DNA from: Garcia nutans
Taxonomy: Eukaryota > Streptophyta > Magnoliopsida > Malpighiales > Euphorbiaceae
Length of the DNA: 64,000 nt
Assembly (NCBI GenBank): GCA_947685225.1
Contig: CANTUV010000003.1
Span: forward strand, 9,370,001 to 9,434,000
Direction of reading: 5' to 3'
Under the pieces are notes generated by a model. It had not been told where the DNA came from and did no database searches. It saw only the letters and a list, made by a program, of their open reading frames with translations. The position numbers and the translations under genes are program-made. Positions 11,070 through 22,111 of the stretch are shown here, piece by piece; position 1 is the stretch's first letter; each line of letters begins with the position of its first letter.

Positions 11070-11633
11070 GTTGGAGAAGGTAAGTTGGTTGGTCCCGATT
11101 TGATTAAAGAAATGGAAGAGAAAGTGAAGATAATTCAGGATCGGTTGAAAGTAGCTTCAGATCGATAGAAAACTTATTCAAATTTGAAGAGGAGAGACAT
11201 AGAGTTCAATGTAAGAGATAAAGTATTTTTGAAAGTGTCTCCTTGGAAGAAAATTTTGAGATTTGGCCGCAAAGGGAAGCTGAGTCCTTGTTTCATTGGA
11301 CCTTATGAGGTACTGGATAGAGTTGGACCAGTTGCTTATCGACTTGCTTTGCTGCCTGAATTGGATAGAATACACAATGTCTTCCATGTCTCTATGCGAC
11401 GGAGGTACAGGTCAGACCCATCTCATATTTTGTCAGTGGAATCTATTGAGGTGAGTCTGGATTTGACTTTTGATGAAGAACTAGTGGCTATTTTGGCACA
11501 TGAAGTGAAAGAGTTGAGATATACGAAAGTGTCACTTATGAAGGTTCTTTGGAAGAATCATGCTAAGGAAGAGGCAACTTGGGAGAGTGAGCAAGTGATG
11601 CGCGATCAATTTTCTCAGTTATTTCAGACTTGA
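11070..11633 (+). pseudogene. Tekay integrase C-terminus with chromodomain
   Basis: Contains the GPY/F-type module (GKLSPCFIGPYEVLDRVG) and, at the end, a chromodomain-like segment (VKVLW-type MKVLWKNHAKEEATWESE). Chromodomains direct chromovirus integration to histone-marked heterochromatin. A TAG at 11166-11168 lies upstream of the first ATG (11184). It ends with TGA at 11631-11633, about 30 bp before the PPT. Confidence 0.88.
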
Positions 11634-11664
11634 GAACAGGTAATTTCGAGGACAAAATTTATTT

Positions 11665-11679
11665 GTAGAGGGGGAGAAT
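11665..11679 (+). other. Polypurine tract of the Tekay element
   Basis: GTAGAGGGGGAGAAT directly precedes the TGTAATATCCC start of the 3' LTR. It would prime plus-strand synthesis. Confidence 0.9.
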
Positions 11680-13248
11680 TGTAATATCCCAAATGATACT
11701 CTAAAATTTTGGAAATGCTAATTGTTGAAATTGAATTAAATGATTTCAAGTGTATATTTATTTAAGTGAAAAGATAAGAGGAAGGAGTGGTTATATGTTG
11801 TATATATAGAGATATATATTATATACAAGTCAATAGCTTATTTGGACTAAAGATATTTTTATTATTTTAATAGAATTAATTAAAGATAGTGGAAGATGAC
11901 ATAATTGGGTTTATTATTATATTATTAAATACTTGTTGGAGAGTGATTTAAGGAAAAAGGTGTTTGGTTAAAAGAGAAAAGTGTGGTTTGACTTTGCATT
12001 TTCATCTTCTTCTTTCTTCTTTGGCCGGCCACCACCATCTTCTTCAAGGGAGAGATTTTTCTTCTTGCTAACTCAAGAATTTGAGGGATTTCAAGTGATC
12101 AAGTTGGAGTTTTAAGGATTTTCTTCACTTTTGGTAAGTTTCCAACTTGTTTCTTTGATTTCTTTTGAGTTTGAGTTTATGAGGTTGGTGAATGGTTGTT
12201 GTAGATGTGTTTATGGCTGATTGGTATGTTTGAAGTGTTTTATCTTGTTAACTTTGATATTTGGGGTTGGATTGAAGAAAAGGGTTAAGTTTGGTGAAGA
12301 AAGCAAGATTTGTAGGTTGTGTAAGTTTGAGTTGTGAAAAATGGTTGTGTTTGTGTTTGATGCTTGTATTTGAGTTGTTTTGATGTTTATGCAAGTATTA
12401 TATGGTATGTTGATGGATTAGGTTGAGTATGTGTGGTGTTGATAAGGTTATTGAAAGATGATAGTTAGATGTGGCGTTTTTGGTGTCGATTTTAGGTTTT
12501 TGGCCTGACACGCCAGTAACACGGCCATGTCATTAGGAGTGTCATTGGTTCTATTTTCTGGGTCGGTGACACGTCCAATAACAGGCCCATGTCACTGAGC
12601 ATGTCATAGCTTCTGTGTAGTAGTAGTATTGACATGTCCAGTGACACGCCCATGTCACTGAGCGTGTCATAGCTACTGTGTTGTTGGAGGATTGACACGT
12701 CCAGTCACATGCCCATGTCACTGAGCGTGTCATAGCTTCTGTGTTGGAGGAGAATTGACACGTGAAGTGACACGCCCATGTCACTAAGCGTGTCAAAGCT
12801 TCTGTGTTGTGGGATTAGCGCATGGTCAGGGACACGCCAGTGTTGTTAAGCGTGTCAAGTGTATAGTTTGCCCTAGATTGTTCTTATTCTTATTTTCTCA
12901 TGTGTATCACTAAGTGAGTATGTATAATCACATTTGGATTAGGTTTTGAAGAGAATTTAGTTACCCAAGCAAAGGAATGAGGGATATCTTGGAAGATGAG
13001 GTTGTTAGAGTGGTGTTGTTGCTTTTAGAGGTAAGTACGAACTTGAATGATTGTATACATTTACATGACATTGAAACTTAACACATTTAGTTGAGAAATG
13101 TTTTAAGTTACTTGATATATTGTAATGAATGAGTTATATGTTATGATATACATAATGTGAATTATGTTGATGTATCAAAGCAATTGAGTAATGTGTTGTA
13201 TATGAAAAGAAATATGGAATAATGTAATAAGATATGTGCAAACATAAT
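11680..13248 (+). repeat. 3' LTR of the Tekay element, cut by a Tat insertion
   Basis: Matches 4263-5773 of the 5' LTR closely, including the palindromic minisatellite (12500-12860), and breaks off after ..GTGCAAACATAAT, where the 5' LTR continues GTAACAAATTG. The remaining ~1.1 kb is absent up to the window end. The two LTRs differ by scattered substitutions and small indels, so the insertion is not recent. Confidence 0.92.
12500..12860. repeat. Palindromic minisatellite in the 3' LTR
   Basis: One unit more than in the 5' LTR array: TGACACG..CATGTCACTGAGCG..TGTCA units with TAGCTTCTGTG linkers. The unit number differs between the two LTRs of one element, showing slippage or unequal exchange since insertion. 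Confidence 0.85.
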
Positions 13249-15450
13249 TGTGAGTGGGGATTTTTGCCTCCACTCCCGGTGGAATGGTTCTTACAACTTT
13301 GGCATTGTTTAGGCTCGGGGCCTTAGAGAATACGAGCCTAAGCCTGGAGAAAATGGAGCGTCACCCGGACAGGCGGAAAAAAGAAAGGGGTGCATGACTC
13401 AATTTCTAAGGAATCCCCAACCCCCTAATGGGTTGGAAAAGTTGGGTACGTGTGGGGAAGGTGAGAAATGGCCCAGCACCCCCACAATGCCCGGTTAATT
13501 GGAATCGGCCTCCTTTGCAGGTCTTAGTATTAATAAATTATTAAGTATAATAATATTATCCATATTACATGCAACAGTTAAAATAAAGCATCATTATATT
13601 AAAATCAAAACAATATCCAAACAAAGCAAATAAGTGGACACCTATCGGAGGATGGAAACATGTCCTTACATCGTTCATGTCTAAACTAAATAGGACACCC
13701 ACCAAAAGGTGGAAACATGTCCTTTACATTGGTCCAAAATATAAAAGCAATTTAAATTATATAAAAATTAATTAATGGGGTACCCACAAAGTGGAAACAT
13801 ACCTCTGTGGAAATCAAGATTAATCGATAAAAGTAAATAACCATTCATAATAAATAAATCATTCATCAAAGATATCAAACATCAATCAAAGTATATAATA
13901 AATATTCATCCAATTTAAATAAAACAGTAAATATATTAACTTCAGTGGTTCATGCATTAAGTAGGGTTTCTAGGGTCTTATGTTCAATAGCTAGAATTTT
14001 GCATATACTAGTTTAATTTGTTGAGAAATATTTTAAAGTAATAACATAGCTATTGGATGTTAAAAAGATTTGAGGTTTTGAAAGTTTTTATGAAAATAAT
14101 GTTACTGTGATTTAAAAAAGTATGTTTAGTTAGGGTTTTAAGCAAACATCATGAAATTAGGGTTTTGGAATCTTAAGACATTAAGGTTTATAATTTTAAA
14201 AGATTGGGTTTTAGGTTCACTGGATTAAGGTTTTAGGTGTTGATGAACTTGTTATAAAGTTTTGATGTTTTAAGAATTAGGGTTTTTTGAAAACTAGGGT
14301 TTACTATATTGAGAAAATTAGGGTTTGGAGATTTAAGAAGACATTTGGAAATTTTGGACAAAAAGTTAGAGTTTAGATGATTAAGAAAATAGTTCGGGGA
14401 AAACATTTTAGGGTTTAAAAGTTTTGGAAGCAGAGGAGTAATTTTAGGGTTTTTAAAGTTTAGAAAACAGAAGAGTAATTTAGGGTTTTTAAAGTTTTAG
14501 AAATAGAAGGATGATTTAGGGTTTTTGAAGTTTTTAGAAATAGAATGATGATTTAGGTTTTTTGAAGTTTTAGAAACAGAAGGATGATTTAGGGTTTTTG
14601 AAGTTTTTAGTTTTTATAAAATATGGAAGTGAAGTTTTGAAAACCAATTGATTAATGTATTAACCAAAGTAAACAATTAAAGTTATTGAAACAAAGATCA
14701 AATTGCTAGATATTTAAAGATCAAGGTACTGGGTGCATGTTCTTATTAATCAAAGAAACGAAGCTACTGTGAATATATAATTTGTGATTAAAGATCAAAC
14801 CTGCGTAGTTGGTTCCACCAAAAACTAATTTCTGGATGAACAATAACAAAGACAATGTTGCTGCCTTTGATGGATTGATGATTGCTTCTTCTTGCTAATA
14901 TCTCTTGCTCCTAGGGTTTCTTTTGGCCGATAGAATTTTTGAGTCTCCGATCCAGTAAAACAATTTTTCCCCCAGTCAAAAGTCAAAAGTTTCATCCCCA
15001 TAATTCTGTGTTTTAATGTGGTATTTATAGGAAAAATCATAAACTTACTTCTAATTGTCTAAGGAAAATAAAACCAAATAGAAAAGAAACCAAAACCAAA
15101 TAGAATTTGATTTCGGAAAAAACTGCATTGAAAAATTGCACTAGCAAAAAAACCGCTGCGGGTGAAATTGCGAGCGTTGGCTGGGGCGGGCTTCAATTCG
15201 CAGCAGGAAATTCCTGCGGCGAATTGGCCCAACCGATTCACTTTCGGCGATGAAATTTTTTGTAGCCAATTTTTCTGTCGCCAATTTTTATTTATTTATA
15301 ACTTTATTCATATTACTTTTTATTTTTATTAAAAATTATAATAAATAATAAATACTAAAATAGATATTATTTAATTAAAATACCACAAAAATTATTTTAG
15401 ACTATATAAAAAATATCGGACACGACTGGGTAAAAAATTAAGGGCCTACA
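13249..15450 (-). repeat. 3' LTR of minus-strand Tat element H
   Basis: Reads TGTGAGTGGGG.. to ..AAGGGCCTACA, the reverse complement of TGTAGGCCCTT...CACTCACA. A PPT follows directly on its right side, so it is the 3' LTR of an element running right to left. Left flank is ATAAT (13244-13248). TATA box on the minus strand at 15022-15029, AAACCCTAA motifs reversed at 14130-14600, leader hairpin at 14848-14868, U3 inverted repeat at 15194-15226, and the three terminal hairpins at about 13640-13810. Confidence 0.92.
15194..15226. other. U3 hairpin of LTR H
   Basis: Arms CAATTCGCAGCAGGAA and TTCCTGCGGCGAATTG are complementary over 16 bp with one mismatch. The same hairpin in element A has arms CATTTCGC/GCGAAATG, so paired bases have changed together (ATT to AAT on one side, AAT to ATT on the other). 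Confidence 0.7.
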
Positions 15451-15466
15451 GTTTGTCCCCTGCTTG
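15451..15466 (-). other. Polypurine tract of element H
   Basis: Reverse complement reads CAAGCAGGGGACAAAC, directly before the LTR. The same motif precedes the LTRs at 41038, 45344 and (reversed) 58021. Confidence 0.88.
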
Positions 15467-15531
15467 AACGATCTGAGACTACAATAAAAGAGAGTGAAAA
15501 GCAATGTGATAGACTTAATTTTTTTTAGAAG

Positions 15532-16075
15532 TTTTAGGTTTTGGGTTATGGACCCGGTTCGAGTTCTGAACTCGGAAAATACTTAGTTTCTGGACCCGGG
15601 ATGGTTTGGGTTTTGGACCCGGTTCAAATTTTGGACTTAAAAAAAACTTGGGTTCTAGACCTGGGGTGATTTGGATTCTAAACCCGGTTTGAGTTCTGGA
15701 CTCAGAAAAGATTTAGGTTCTAGACCTGAGCTAAGTTCTGGACTTAAGGGTAATTTTGGTTTCTGGGCCCAAGCTAAGTTCTGGACTTAAGAGAGATTTG
15801 GGTTCTAGACTCGTGCTATGTTATGGACTTAAGGGTAATTAGAGTTCTGGACCCGAGCTAAGTTCTGGACTTAAGGGTAATTAGGGTTCTGGACCCGAGC
15901 TAAGTTCTGGACTTAAAGGTAATTTAGGTTATGGACCTAAGGGTAATTAGGGTTCTGGACCTGAGCTAAGTTCTGAACTTAAGGGTAATTTAAGTTCTAG
16001 ACCTAAGGGTATTAGGGTTCTGGACTCGAGCTAAGTTTTGGACTTAAGGGTAATTTAGGTTCTGGATTTAAACTA
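15532..16075 (-). repeat. 3' UTR tandem array of mini-hairpin units (H)
   Basis: About 25 units of a ~13-bp motif, on the plus strand RRGT-TCTGG-ACYY, in AAGGGTAATT-like spacers. The arms occur as GGGT/ACCC, AGGT/ACCT, AAGT/ACTT and CGAGT/ACTCG, nearly always complementary, around a constant TCTGG-type loop. It lies between the PPT and the antisense PMD gene. Tandem arrays in the 3' UTR are known for Tat/Ogre elements. Confidence 0.85.
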
Positions 16076-16172
16076 AGAGAGATTTAAATGTCTGCAAAAA
16101 AATAATTGTAGTCAGTAGGATATTTAGCTAATTTAATTGTCTGCAAAAAATTTAGCTGATTTTTATCGTGGA

Positions 16173-16192
16173 CATATCTTCTCCTAGCCCCC
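16173..16192. repeat. 20-bp direct repeat left of the PMD pseudogene
   Basis: CATATCTTCTCCTAGCCCCC recurs almost exactly at 19107-19125, so the PMD gene is bracketed by it. In element F the same motif occurs once (61940-61958). Reversed, it is a purine-rich GGGGGCAAGGAGAAGATATG stretch that resembles an internal PPT. Confidence 0.65.
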
Positions 16193-16445
16193 TGCGTGTA
16201 AAAATATTTAAAAGTGCAAAAAAAATTTTATACACGCAAATATTTGAAAGATTGAATTGAATAATTGAGTTTTTTTATTTATTTACTTTGTAATTACTAT
16301 TTGTACACTATTCACCAACTATTTATTTACTATTTATAAATAGTAATTTACTATTTATCAATAGTAACATTTACTTTTTCTCATTTTTTTTCACGAGAAT
16401 AATGTTTCCTTCTTTTATTTTTGTCTTTTTTCCTTGCAAGTTTTC

Positions 16446-16453
16446 TATATAAA
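16446..16453 (+). promoter_or_regulatory. Putative TATA box of the antisense PMD gene
   Basis: TATATAAA lies 84 bp upstream of the ATG at 16537, in an otherwise plain AT-rich stretch (16260-16440). Distance and context fit a plant promoter read toward the right, opposite to element H. No experimental support is visible. Confidence 0.5.
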
Positions 16454-16536
16454 GCTCAGCTGATTTCTTCATTTCATTCATACTTATACATTTTATCTCA
16501 GAGAGTTTAGAGAGTTTATATAGAGTTGAGGAGAAA

Positions 16537-18989
16537 ATGCATGCTTCAAGATCAGAAACTCAATTTAATGCTAAGTTATTGGAATTTATTTGGCGGCATG
16601 AAAATGAAAATATAAGTCTACTAGCCAGGATGCCGCTTCATCGTAGTTCAAATCAAAAGAATAAGGTAATAATTCAATTATTTATTCTAACAGCAAATTA
16701 TTTTTCGTTTTTGTGTTTTTTCATTTTTTTTCTTCTTCTTTTTTATTTCTTTTTATTTTTTTGTTTGTTTTTGTTGTTGTTGTTTTTTTATATTTTTATT
16801 TATTATTATTTTTGTTTCTTTTAAGATTTAGGAAAAATAAATTAATTAGATGAATATATCTAAGAATTTAAGAAAATAGATAGACTAAAAATAGAATATA
16901 AATAAATTTAGCCTAAAAATCAGTGGTACTGATATGATGATATACTTACCTTGTGTTAACTTACCTGGCTCCATGTTAGCATGATCATTGTGTTATCCGG
17001 GGTAGAGGATGTGTCTATAAATCCCGACAATGGTATGATGTAGTGCTTTCTCGGGTAAGACGGATTATCCGAGATTACGGTTTTGAAAGCGTCATCTTAC
17101 AATTACCTTCCGAGGAGTATCTGATAGATAGGAGTGTAGTTCAAGCATTGTCAGAATGGTGGATGGACACGACCCATACTTTTCACCTACCTATAGGAGA
17201 AATGACCATTGGCCTGGTCGATTATACAACCATAACTGGTATCCGGCACCATGGCCTTCCTGTCCCTCTTACCAATGATATTCTAACATTTGAAGAAATT
17301 CAACAGTTAATTGGTATGGATCCATCATTTAAAAGGCATTTCAAGATAAAAAAAATTGAGCAAATTTGGAGTTATTGGATGAACTATGAAGGATGGGTTC
17401 ATAGAAAAACAGCCAAACAATATGCTTGAGGATTTTTACTGTATTTGCTCGGGTCGACCATTTGAGGCAGCACTGAATCCGCCATACATTTGTCGGTGTT
17501 GAGGGCCCTTACTGATATGAGTATGGTACCACTTTATGGCTGGGGTGAAGCTGCCCTTGCCTATCTTTACCATGGACTTGACAAAATTTGCAGAAATAAG
17601 AAGTCTTTTGTTGGCTTTATGGCGATTGTCGAGGTACTCTTCTTCCACCAATGTCAATTCCATTCTTATTCTTGTATGAATTTGATTTTTTTATTATTGT
17701 TGTAGGCATGGGCATATGAGCATAATCTTGTGAAGGTGCCTGGCATTTCCTGAGAGATAGTTGGATATCCGAGATTAAAATTTTGGTTGTTAGATCGTGT
17801 AGAAGTTTTCGGCTCTCACCATGTGCACAGTCAATGCTATTTCTTGAGTTGCCAAACCTTGGACCAGGTAAAATAACATTAGCATACTTTAAAATTTATA
17901 TAAAAGTCCAATTACCTTATGTTATTTTGTAGGTCAATTTGGCCTGGTGGAACACAGAAGAGCAGACGAACTGGATGTCCTCCATGAATGCTGCACTGCC
18001 TTTTCAACATACCCACTGAGTCATTGTTGGCCCTATGTCTAGTGGCTGGTTTCTAGAAGAGAGAGTATATGAGTGGTTTCTTGGTCCCGAGCAACGGAGG
18101 ATCCCGATGCATTGCTTGAAATATACTTTAAATATCACTTCAATGCCAGAGATGCATGGTGTTTGGCTCGGCACGGTTATAATGTTGAAACCTTTCTCTA
18201 TCAACCGGGTGCATCTTATACTCAGTTTATTCAAATAAGCCTCTTGAACTTTGATGTATCCCTTATTGGTGTACGGGAGATTCCCTAGGATAATGAGGAT
18301 AGAGATGAAGAGGAGTATCCTGGAGAGGGAGGAGAGTTTGTCTCACATCTCGGGGCTACAACTTCTCAGGTAAACTTTTACCATTTTTCCATTGCAATCG
18401 CTTCTTTCTTAACTTATTTTGACTTTTTTAATGATTGTTGCAGGCTGTTGGCTCATTTGGTCATGAGGTGGGACCTTCTTTTACTGCTCCTCCGTTTGCT
18501 CATTCTAATCAAGTGGAGATGCTATCTCATCCACAGGGCATTGATATGAATTACCTGGTAGGTTTTCTTATTCCACGATAATTTATGCTATATGTATGCA
18601 TGATTATGTATGCTCTTACTCTTTCCCTTTCTAGCTCACAGCAGATGCTTGAAGAACAAAACAAGAAACTTCAAGAAGAGTTGACTACTAGTCGTCAACA
18701 GGTTTCCCATTTTGAAAAATTATATCACCAGTCAGAGCAAGATTTTTGAAACATCCAGTTTCAGGGGATGAGAGATCCTGGTGCTTCATCATGTAGAGGG
18801 CCCCAAGATGATGACCATGAGATCCTTTTGTCTACTTTGGATGAGGGCCGTTATAGATTTAAATTTCAAGGTAATAGAGATTCAGGTGCTCCTACTTCTA
18901 GCGGACTTGGGATGGGTGATATGCCTCCTCCTCCAACAGGCGATAATTTTTTCAGAGCTTTATTTGATGATCTACCACATCCTTCTTAG
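16537..18989 (+). pseudogene. Plant mobile domain (PMD, aminotransferase-like) multi-exon pseudogene, antisense in Tat element H
   Basis: Six exons can be modelled: 16537-16665, 16980-17633, 17706-17867, 17933-18369, 18444-18557 and 18642-18989. All junctions are GT..AG and all introns are phase 0. The PMD core is clear in exon 2 (YGFESVILQLP, THTFHLPIGEMTI, LYLLGSTI, GWGEAALAYLYHGL) and exon 3 (AWAYEH). An acidic stretch, a proline-poor linker and a coiled-coil-like segment (EEQNKKLQEELTTSRQQVSH) follow. PMD proteins (MAIN/MAIL family) act in the nucleus in gene and TE silencing, and PMD ORFs also occur in transposons. Broken by TGA at 17427, 17463, 17751, 18017 and 18747, TAG at 18286, and a frameshift near 18100. 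Orientation is opposite to H, as for the antisense extra ORFs reported in Tat elements. Confidence 0.85.
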
Positions 18990-19741
18990 TGATGTATGAG
19001 TATTGTATCAATTGAGGAAATATTGTATAATAAGCATAATGATAAAAATAATAATGATGATACATAATTTGTATTTTTACTTCATCTCTCTTTTTTATCT
19101 AGCCTTCATATCTTCTCCTTGCCCCAAATGATTTTTCTCATGTAGGCTCTTATTGATGTTTGTGTTGTCTAGTTCTTCGCACAAGCATGGATCTCTTATT
19201 TTTATAAAGTGACTGGAGCTTTTTTGAGCAATGGGACTTCCATGCCCCCCTAATTTAATATCTTCTTTTGATTCTTTGCTTCACGGGATGTTTGAATGAT
19301 TCCGTCAACTCACAGACCAAGGTGATCAGCAGTAGTGTTCTCATTGACTCCTTCCAGATGCCCATTCAAGTCTTGCTTTGGAATGAGAGGATACTTCACT
19401 TTTATGGCTTTTATCTTCAAGATATTGAAAACATGAATAATGGAGGCCCCAAGCAGTAGAGATACATCCTTTCCAAACTATGTTTGGCATGTTAGTTGGT
19501 AGCTTCTTCATAACCTTGCCAATAATCATTTCCTTTGCATAATGTGTCCTTCGAGGTTCGATAGTTCAACATACTCCCCTTAACTTGAAGATTTTGTATG
19601 ACAAAAACATTTTTGAATTTTTGAATTTTGAATTTTGAATTTGAAATCAAATGTTGGCTTTGCCAAATTAATGTCAATTTACCTCAGGACTTGATTTTTC
19701 AAATTAACATATCTATAACATGACAATCCTAGTTACCGTAC
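18990..19741 (-). other. PMD 3' flank and remnant of H 3' UTR
   Basis: 18990-19100 is AT-rich, with AATAAG/ATAAAA signals suited to poly(A) addition of the PMD transcript. From 19107 the sequence is again Tat 3' UTR: it matches 61940-62760 of element F and, reversed, about 38570-39260 of element A. There is no coding sequence. It is interrupted at 19742 by a solo LTR. Confidence 0.7.
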
Positions 19742-22042
19742 TATGAGAGGGGATTTTCGCCCCCACTCCCGGTGGAATGGTTCTTGCGACTTCGGCACTG
19801 TTTAGGCTCGGGGCCTTAGACAACACGGACCTAAGTTCGAAGAAAATGGAGTCGCCACTCGGACGGCCTAGGAAAAAGAAAGGGGTGGATGACTCGATTC
19901 CTAAGGAATCCCCAACCCCTTAATGGGTTCGGAAAGTTGGGTACGTATAGGGATGGTGAGAAATGGCCCAACACCCCAACAACGCCCGATTCATTGGAAC
20001 CAGCCTCCTTTACAGGTCTTAATATTATAAAATTCTTAAGTATAACAATATTATCCATATTACACACAATAATTAAAATAAAGCATGGATATATTGAAAA
20101 TTAAAACAATGTCGAAGCAAAACAAATAAATGGACATTCATCCAAAGATGGAATCATGCCCTTACATAATCCATGCCTAAATAGGACACCCACCGAAAGG
20201 TAGAAACATGTCCTTTACATTAGTTCTAAAATAGAAAAGCAATTTAAATTACATGATATTTAACTAATGAGGTACCCACCAAGTGGAAACATACCTCTTA
20301 CAACATTTGGAAATCTAAATAAATCGATAAAAGTAAATAACCATTCATCATAAATAAATCATTCATCAAGGATATTAAATAACAATAGAATGTAAACATC
20401 CATCCATGATAAACTAAATAAACCAAGCATTGAACTTAAATAAATTAAAGCATATAAAATAAATCAAAGCATAATCAAATATAAAATTGAATAAGGCAAA
20501 TAAAGATTCAAATTAGGGCTACTGTTTCTATTTAAGATTCTTTATTTCATGTGTTTAGGGTTTTGGAATGAGTTTAAGCTACCGTGAGTTTTTAAAGAAA
20601 TTGAAATGGATTAAAGTTTTATAATTTAAGAGGTTGATAAAATTATTTGATTAACCAAATTAGTGTTTGAGGAGTGAAATAATGAAATTAGGGTTTGAAC
20701 ACTTTAAAACATTTAGATCTATGATTTACGGTTATTGAATTATGGTTTTTAAGCTTACTGTGTAGAATTATAACATTTAGATTTATATGGTTTTAAGGTT
20801 TTAAAAATTAGGGTTTAGAAAAATTAGGGTTTAGGTTAACTAGTTTAGGGTTTACAGTTTTGGGTTTTGGAATTGAATTAGGGTTTTAGAATTTTAGAAT
20901 TAGGGTTTCAGAGAATGCATTAGGTTTTAGGATTTGAAAATCAATTGATAATTTTATGAAACTTTATGAAAATAAACAAAACGATTTAAGGTTTATAGAA
21001 ACAGAAAAGATATTTTTTAGGGTTTTTGGAAAGAAACAGATTCAATTTTGGATTTTGAAAATTTGGAAAGCAAATTAGGGTTTTGAGATTTTGAAGAAAC
21101 AAGATAACAATTTTAAGATTTTTGGAAAACAAATAAACAAATTAAGGTTTTTAAGCTTTAGAAAAGGTAAATTAAAGTTCTAGGGTTTTTGAATTAAAAG
21201 AGACAATTGGATAGTTTAAGCTACTATGAAGAAATTAGACAATTGATTCATATCTTCGTTTGTTGATTCCACCAAAAATTTCTTCTTGGATGAACAAGAA
21301 TAAAGACAAGCTTTGCTGCCTTTGATGGATTGAATTACTTGTTTCCTCCCTCCAAAAATACGATCTATTTTACTACTAGAAGGAATTCTTAAAATTCAAA
21401 GTTTTCCTCCTCAATTTTGGTCTCCAATTTCACCTCCAAAATTCGATCCCCAAAATCTTCCTCCAAAATCCGATCTCCCTTTTTGTGTTGTTTTAGTCAT
21501 TATTTATAGAAGAATTTTATGATTAATTTTAGTTATTCCGAAATCTAACATTGATTAAGAAAAGGAAACTGAAACCTAATTGTATTTGGTTTCGAAAAAA
21601 TTTGCATTGGAAAAATTTTGCTGACGAAAACAAACTGCTGCGGAAAAATTGCGCTGGCGAAAAAAAACTGCTGCGGAAAAAATGCGCTGGCAAAAAAACT
21701 GCCGCAGCTGGCTGTGGGCTGCGGGTGAGAATTGGCCTACGGGCCATTTCTCCCGCGGGAAACTCCTGCTGGCGAAATGGCCCAATGCCATTTCGTCCTC
21801 GCTGATTTTCGGTGACGATTTTTTCTTCGCCAATTTTTTCGTCGCCGATTTTTATTTTTATTTATTTTTTAATATTATTATATTTTTTAAAATTATAAAA
21901 ATTAAATACTAAAACAAATATTAATTAATTAAGATAACAAAAATTATTTTGGGCTAATTAAAATATATTGGACAACACAAAAATTATTTTGGACTAAATA
22001 AAATATATTAGACCATACTGGGTCAAAAATTAAGGGTCTAAA
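19742..22042 (-). mobile_element. Solo Tat-type LTR, minus strand
   Basis: Reads TATGAGAGGGGATTTTCG.. to ..TTAAGGGTCTAAA, diverged ends of the TGTGAGCGGGG...GGGTCTACA pair. The flanks are CGTAC (19737-19741) and TGTAC (22043-22047), a 5-bp TSD with one C-to-T change. The empty site can be read at 62737-62750, where the 3' UTR runs uninterrupted. No PPT or PBS adjoins it, so it is a solo LTR. It contains a TATA box (21501-21508), a leader hairpin (21302-21323) and a U3 inverted repeat (21741-21783). Confidence 0.9.
21741..21783. other. U3 inverted repeat of the solo LTR
   Basis: GGGCCATTTC (21741-21750) is exactly complementary to GAAATGGCCC (21774-21783), with a partly paired GCGGGA..TCCTGC inside. 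Same place and design as the hairpins at 15194, 32522 and 41148. Confidence 0.65.
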
Positions 22043-22111
22043 TGTACTAAATTCGGGAATCATTTCTATGTAAGCAAGAATTGTTGCACTTCAGATAGGC
22101 ACATACATAGT
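22043..22111 (-). other. Short remnant of H 3' UTR
   Basis: Matches 62748-62795 of element F (GCAAGAATTGTTGCACTTCAG). It is the left flank of the family-B LTR that follows. Confidence 0.75.

Larger units (their letters stand above)
4263..13248 (+). mobile_element. Ty3/gypsy chromovirus (Tekay/Del type), nearly full length, 3' LTR interrupted
   Basis: Order is LTR, PBS, gag, protease, RT, RNase H, integrase, chromodomain, PPT, LTR. This is the Ty3/gypsy pol order, and the chromodomain after integrase marks a chromovirus. It inserted into an older element of its own family at 4262/4263. Its 3' LTR stops at 13248 where a minus-strand Tat LTR begins. The missing end of the LTR and the right target duplication are not in the window. 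The coding region is one frame from 7545 to 11633 with many stops, so the element is dead. Confidence 0.93.

Noticed and set aside
12492..12796. Cys/Trp/Thr repeat peptide (81 codons, minus strand)
   Set aside because: Translation of the palindromic minisatellite in the Tekay LTR, not conserved between copies.
15532..16075. CRISPR-like regular array
   Set aside because: Units are short, self-complementary and diverged, spacers are not unique, and the context is a plant retrotransposon 3' UTR.
21529..21912. Overlapping 70-87 codon ORFs with Trp, Arg and Cys on both strands
   Set aside because: They fall in the GC-rich U3 inverted-repeat island; no frame is shared with other LTR copies.
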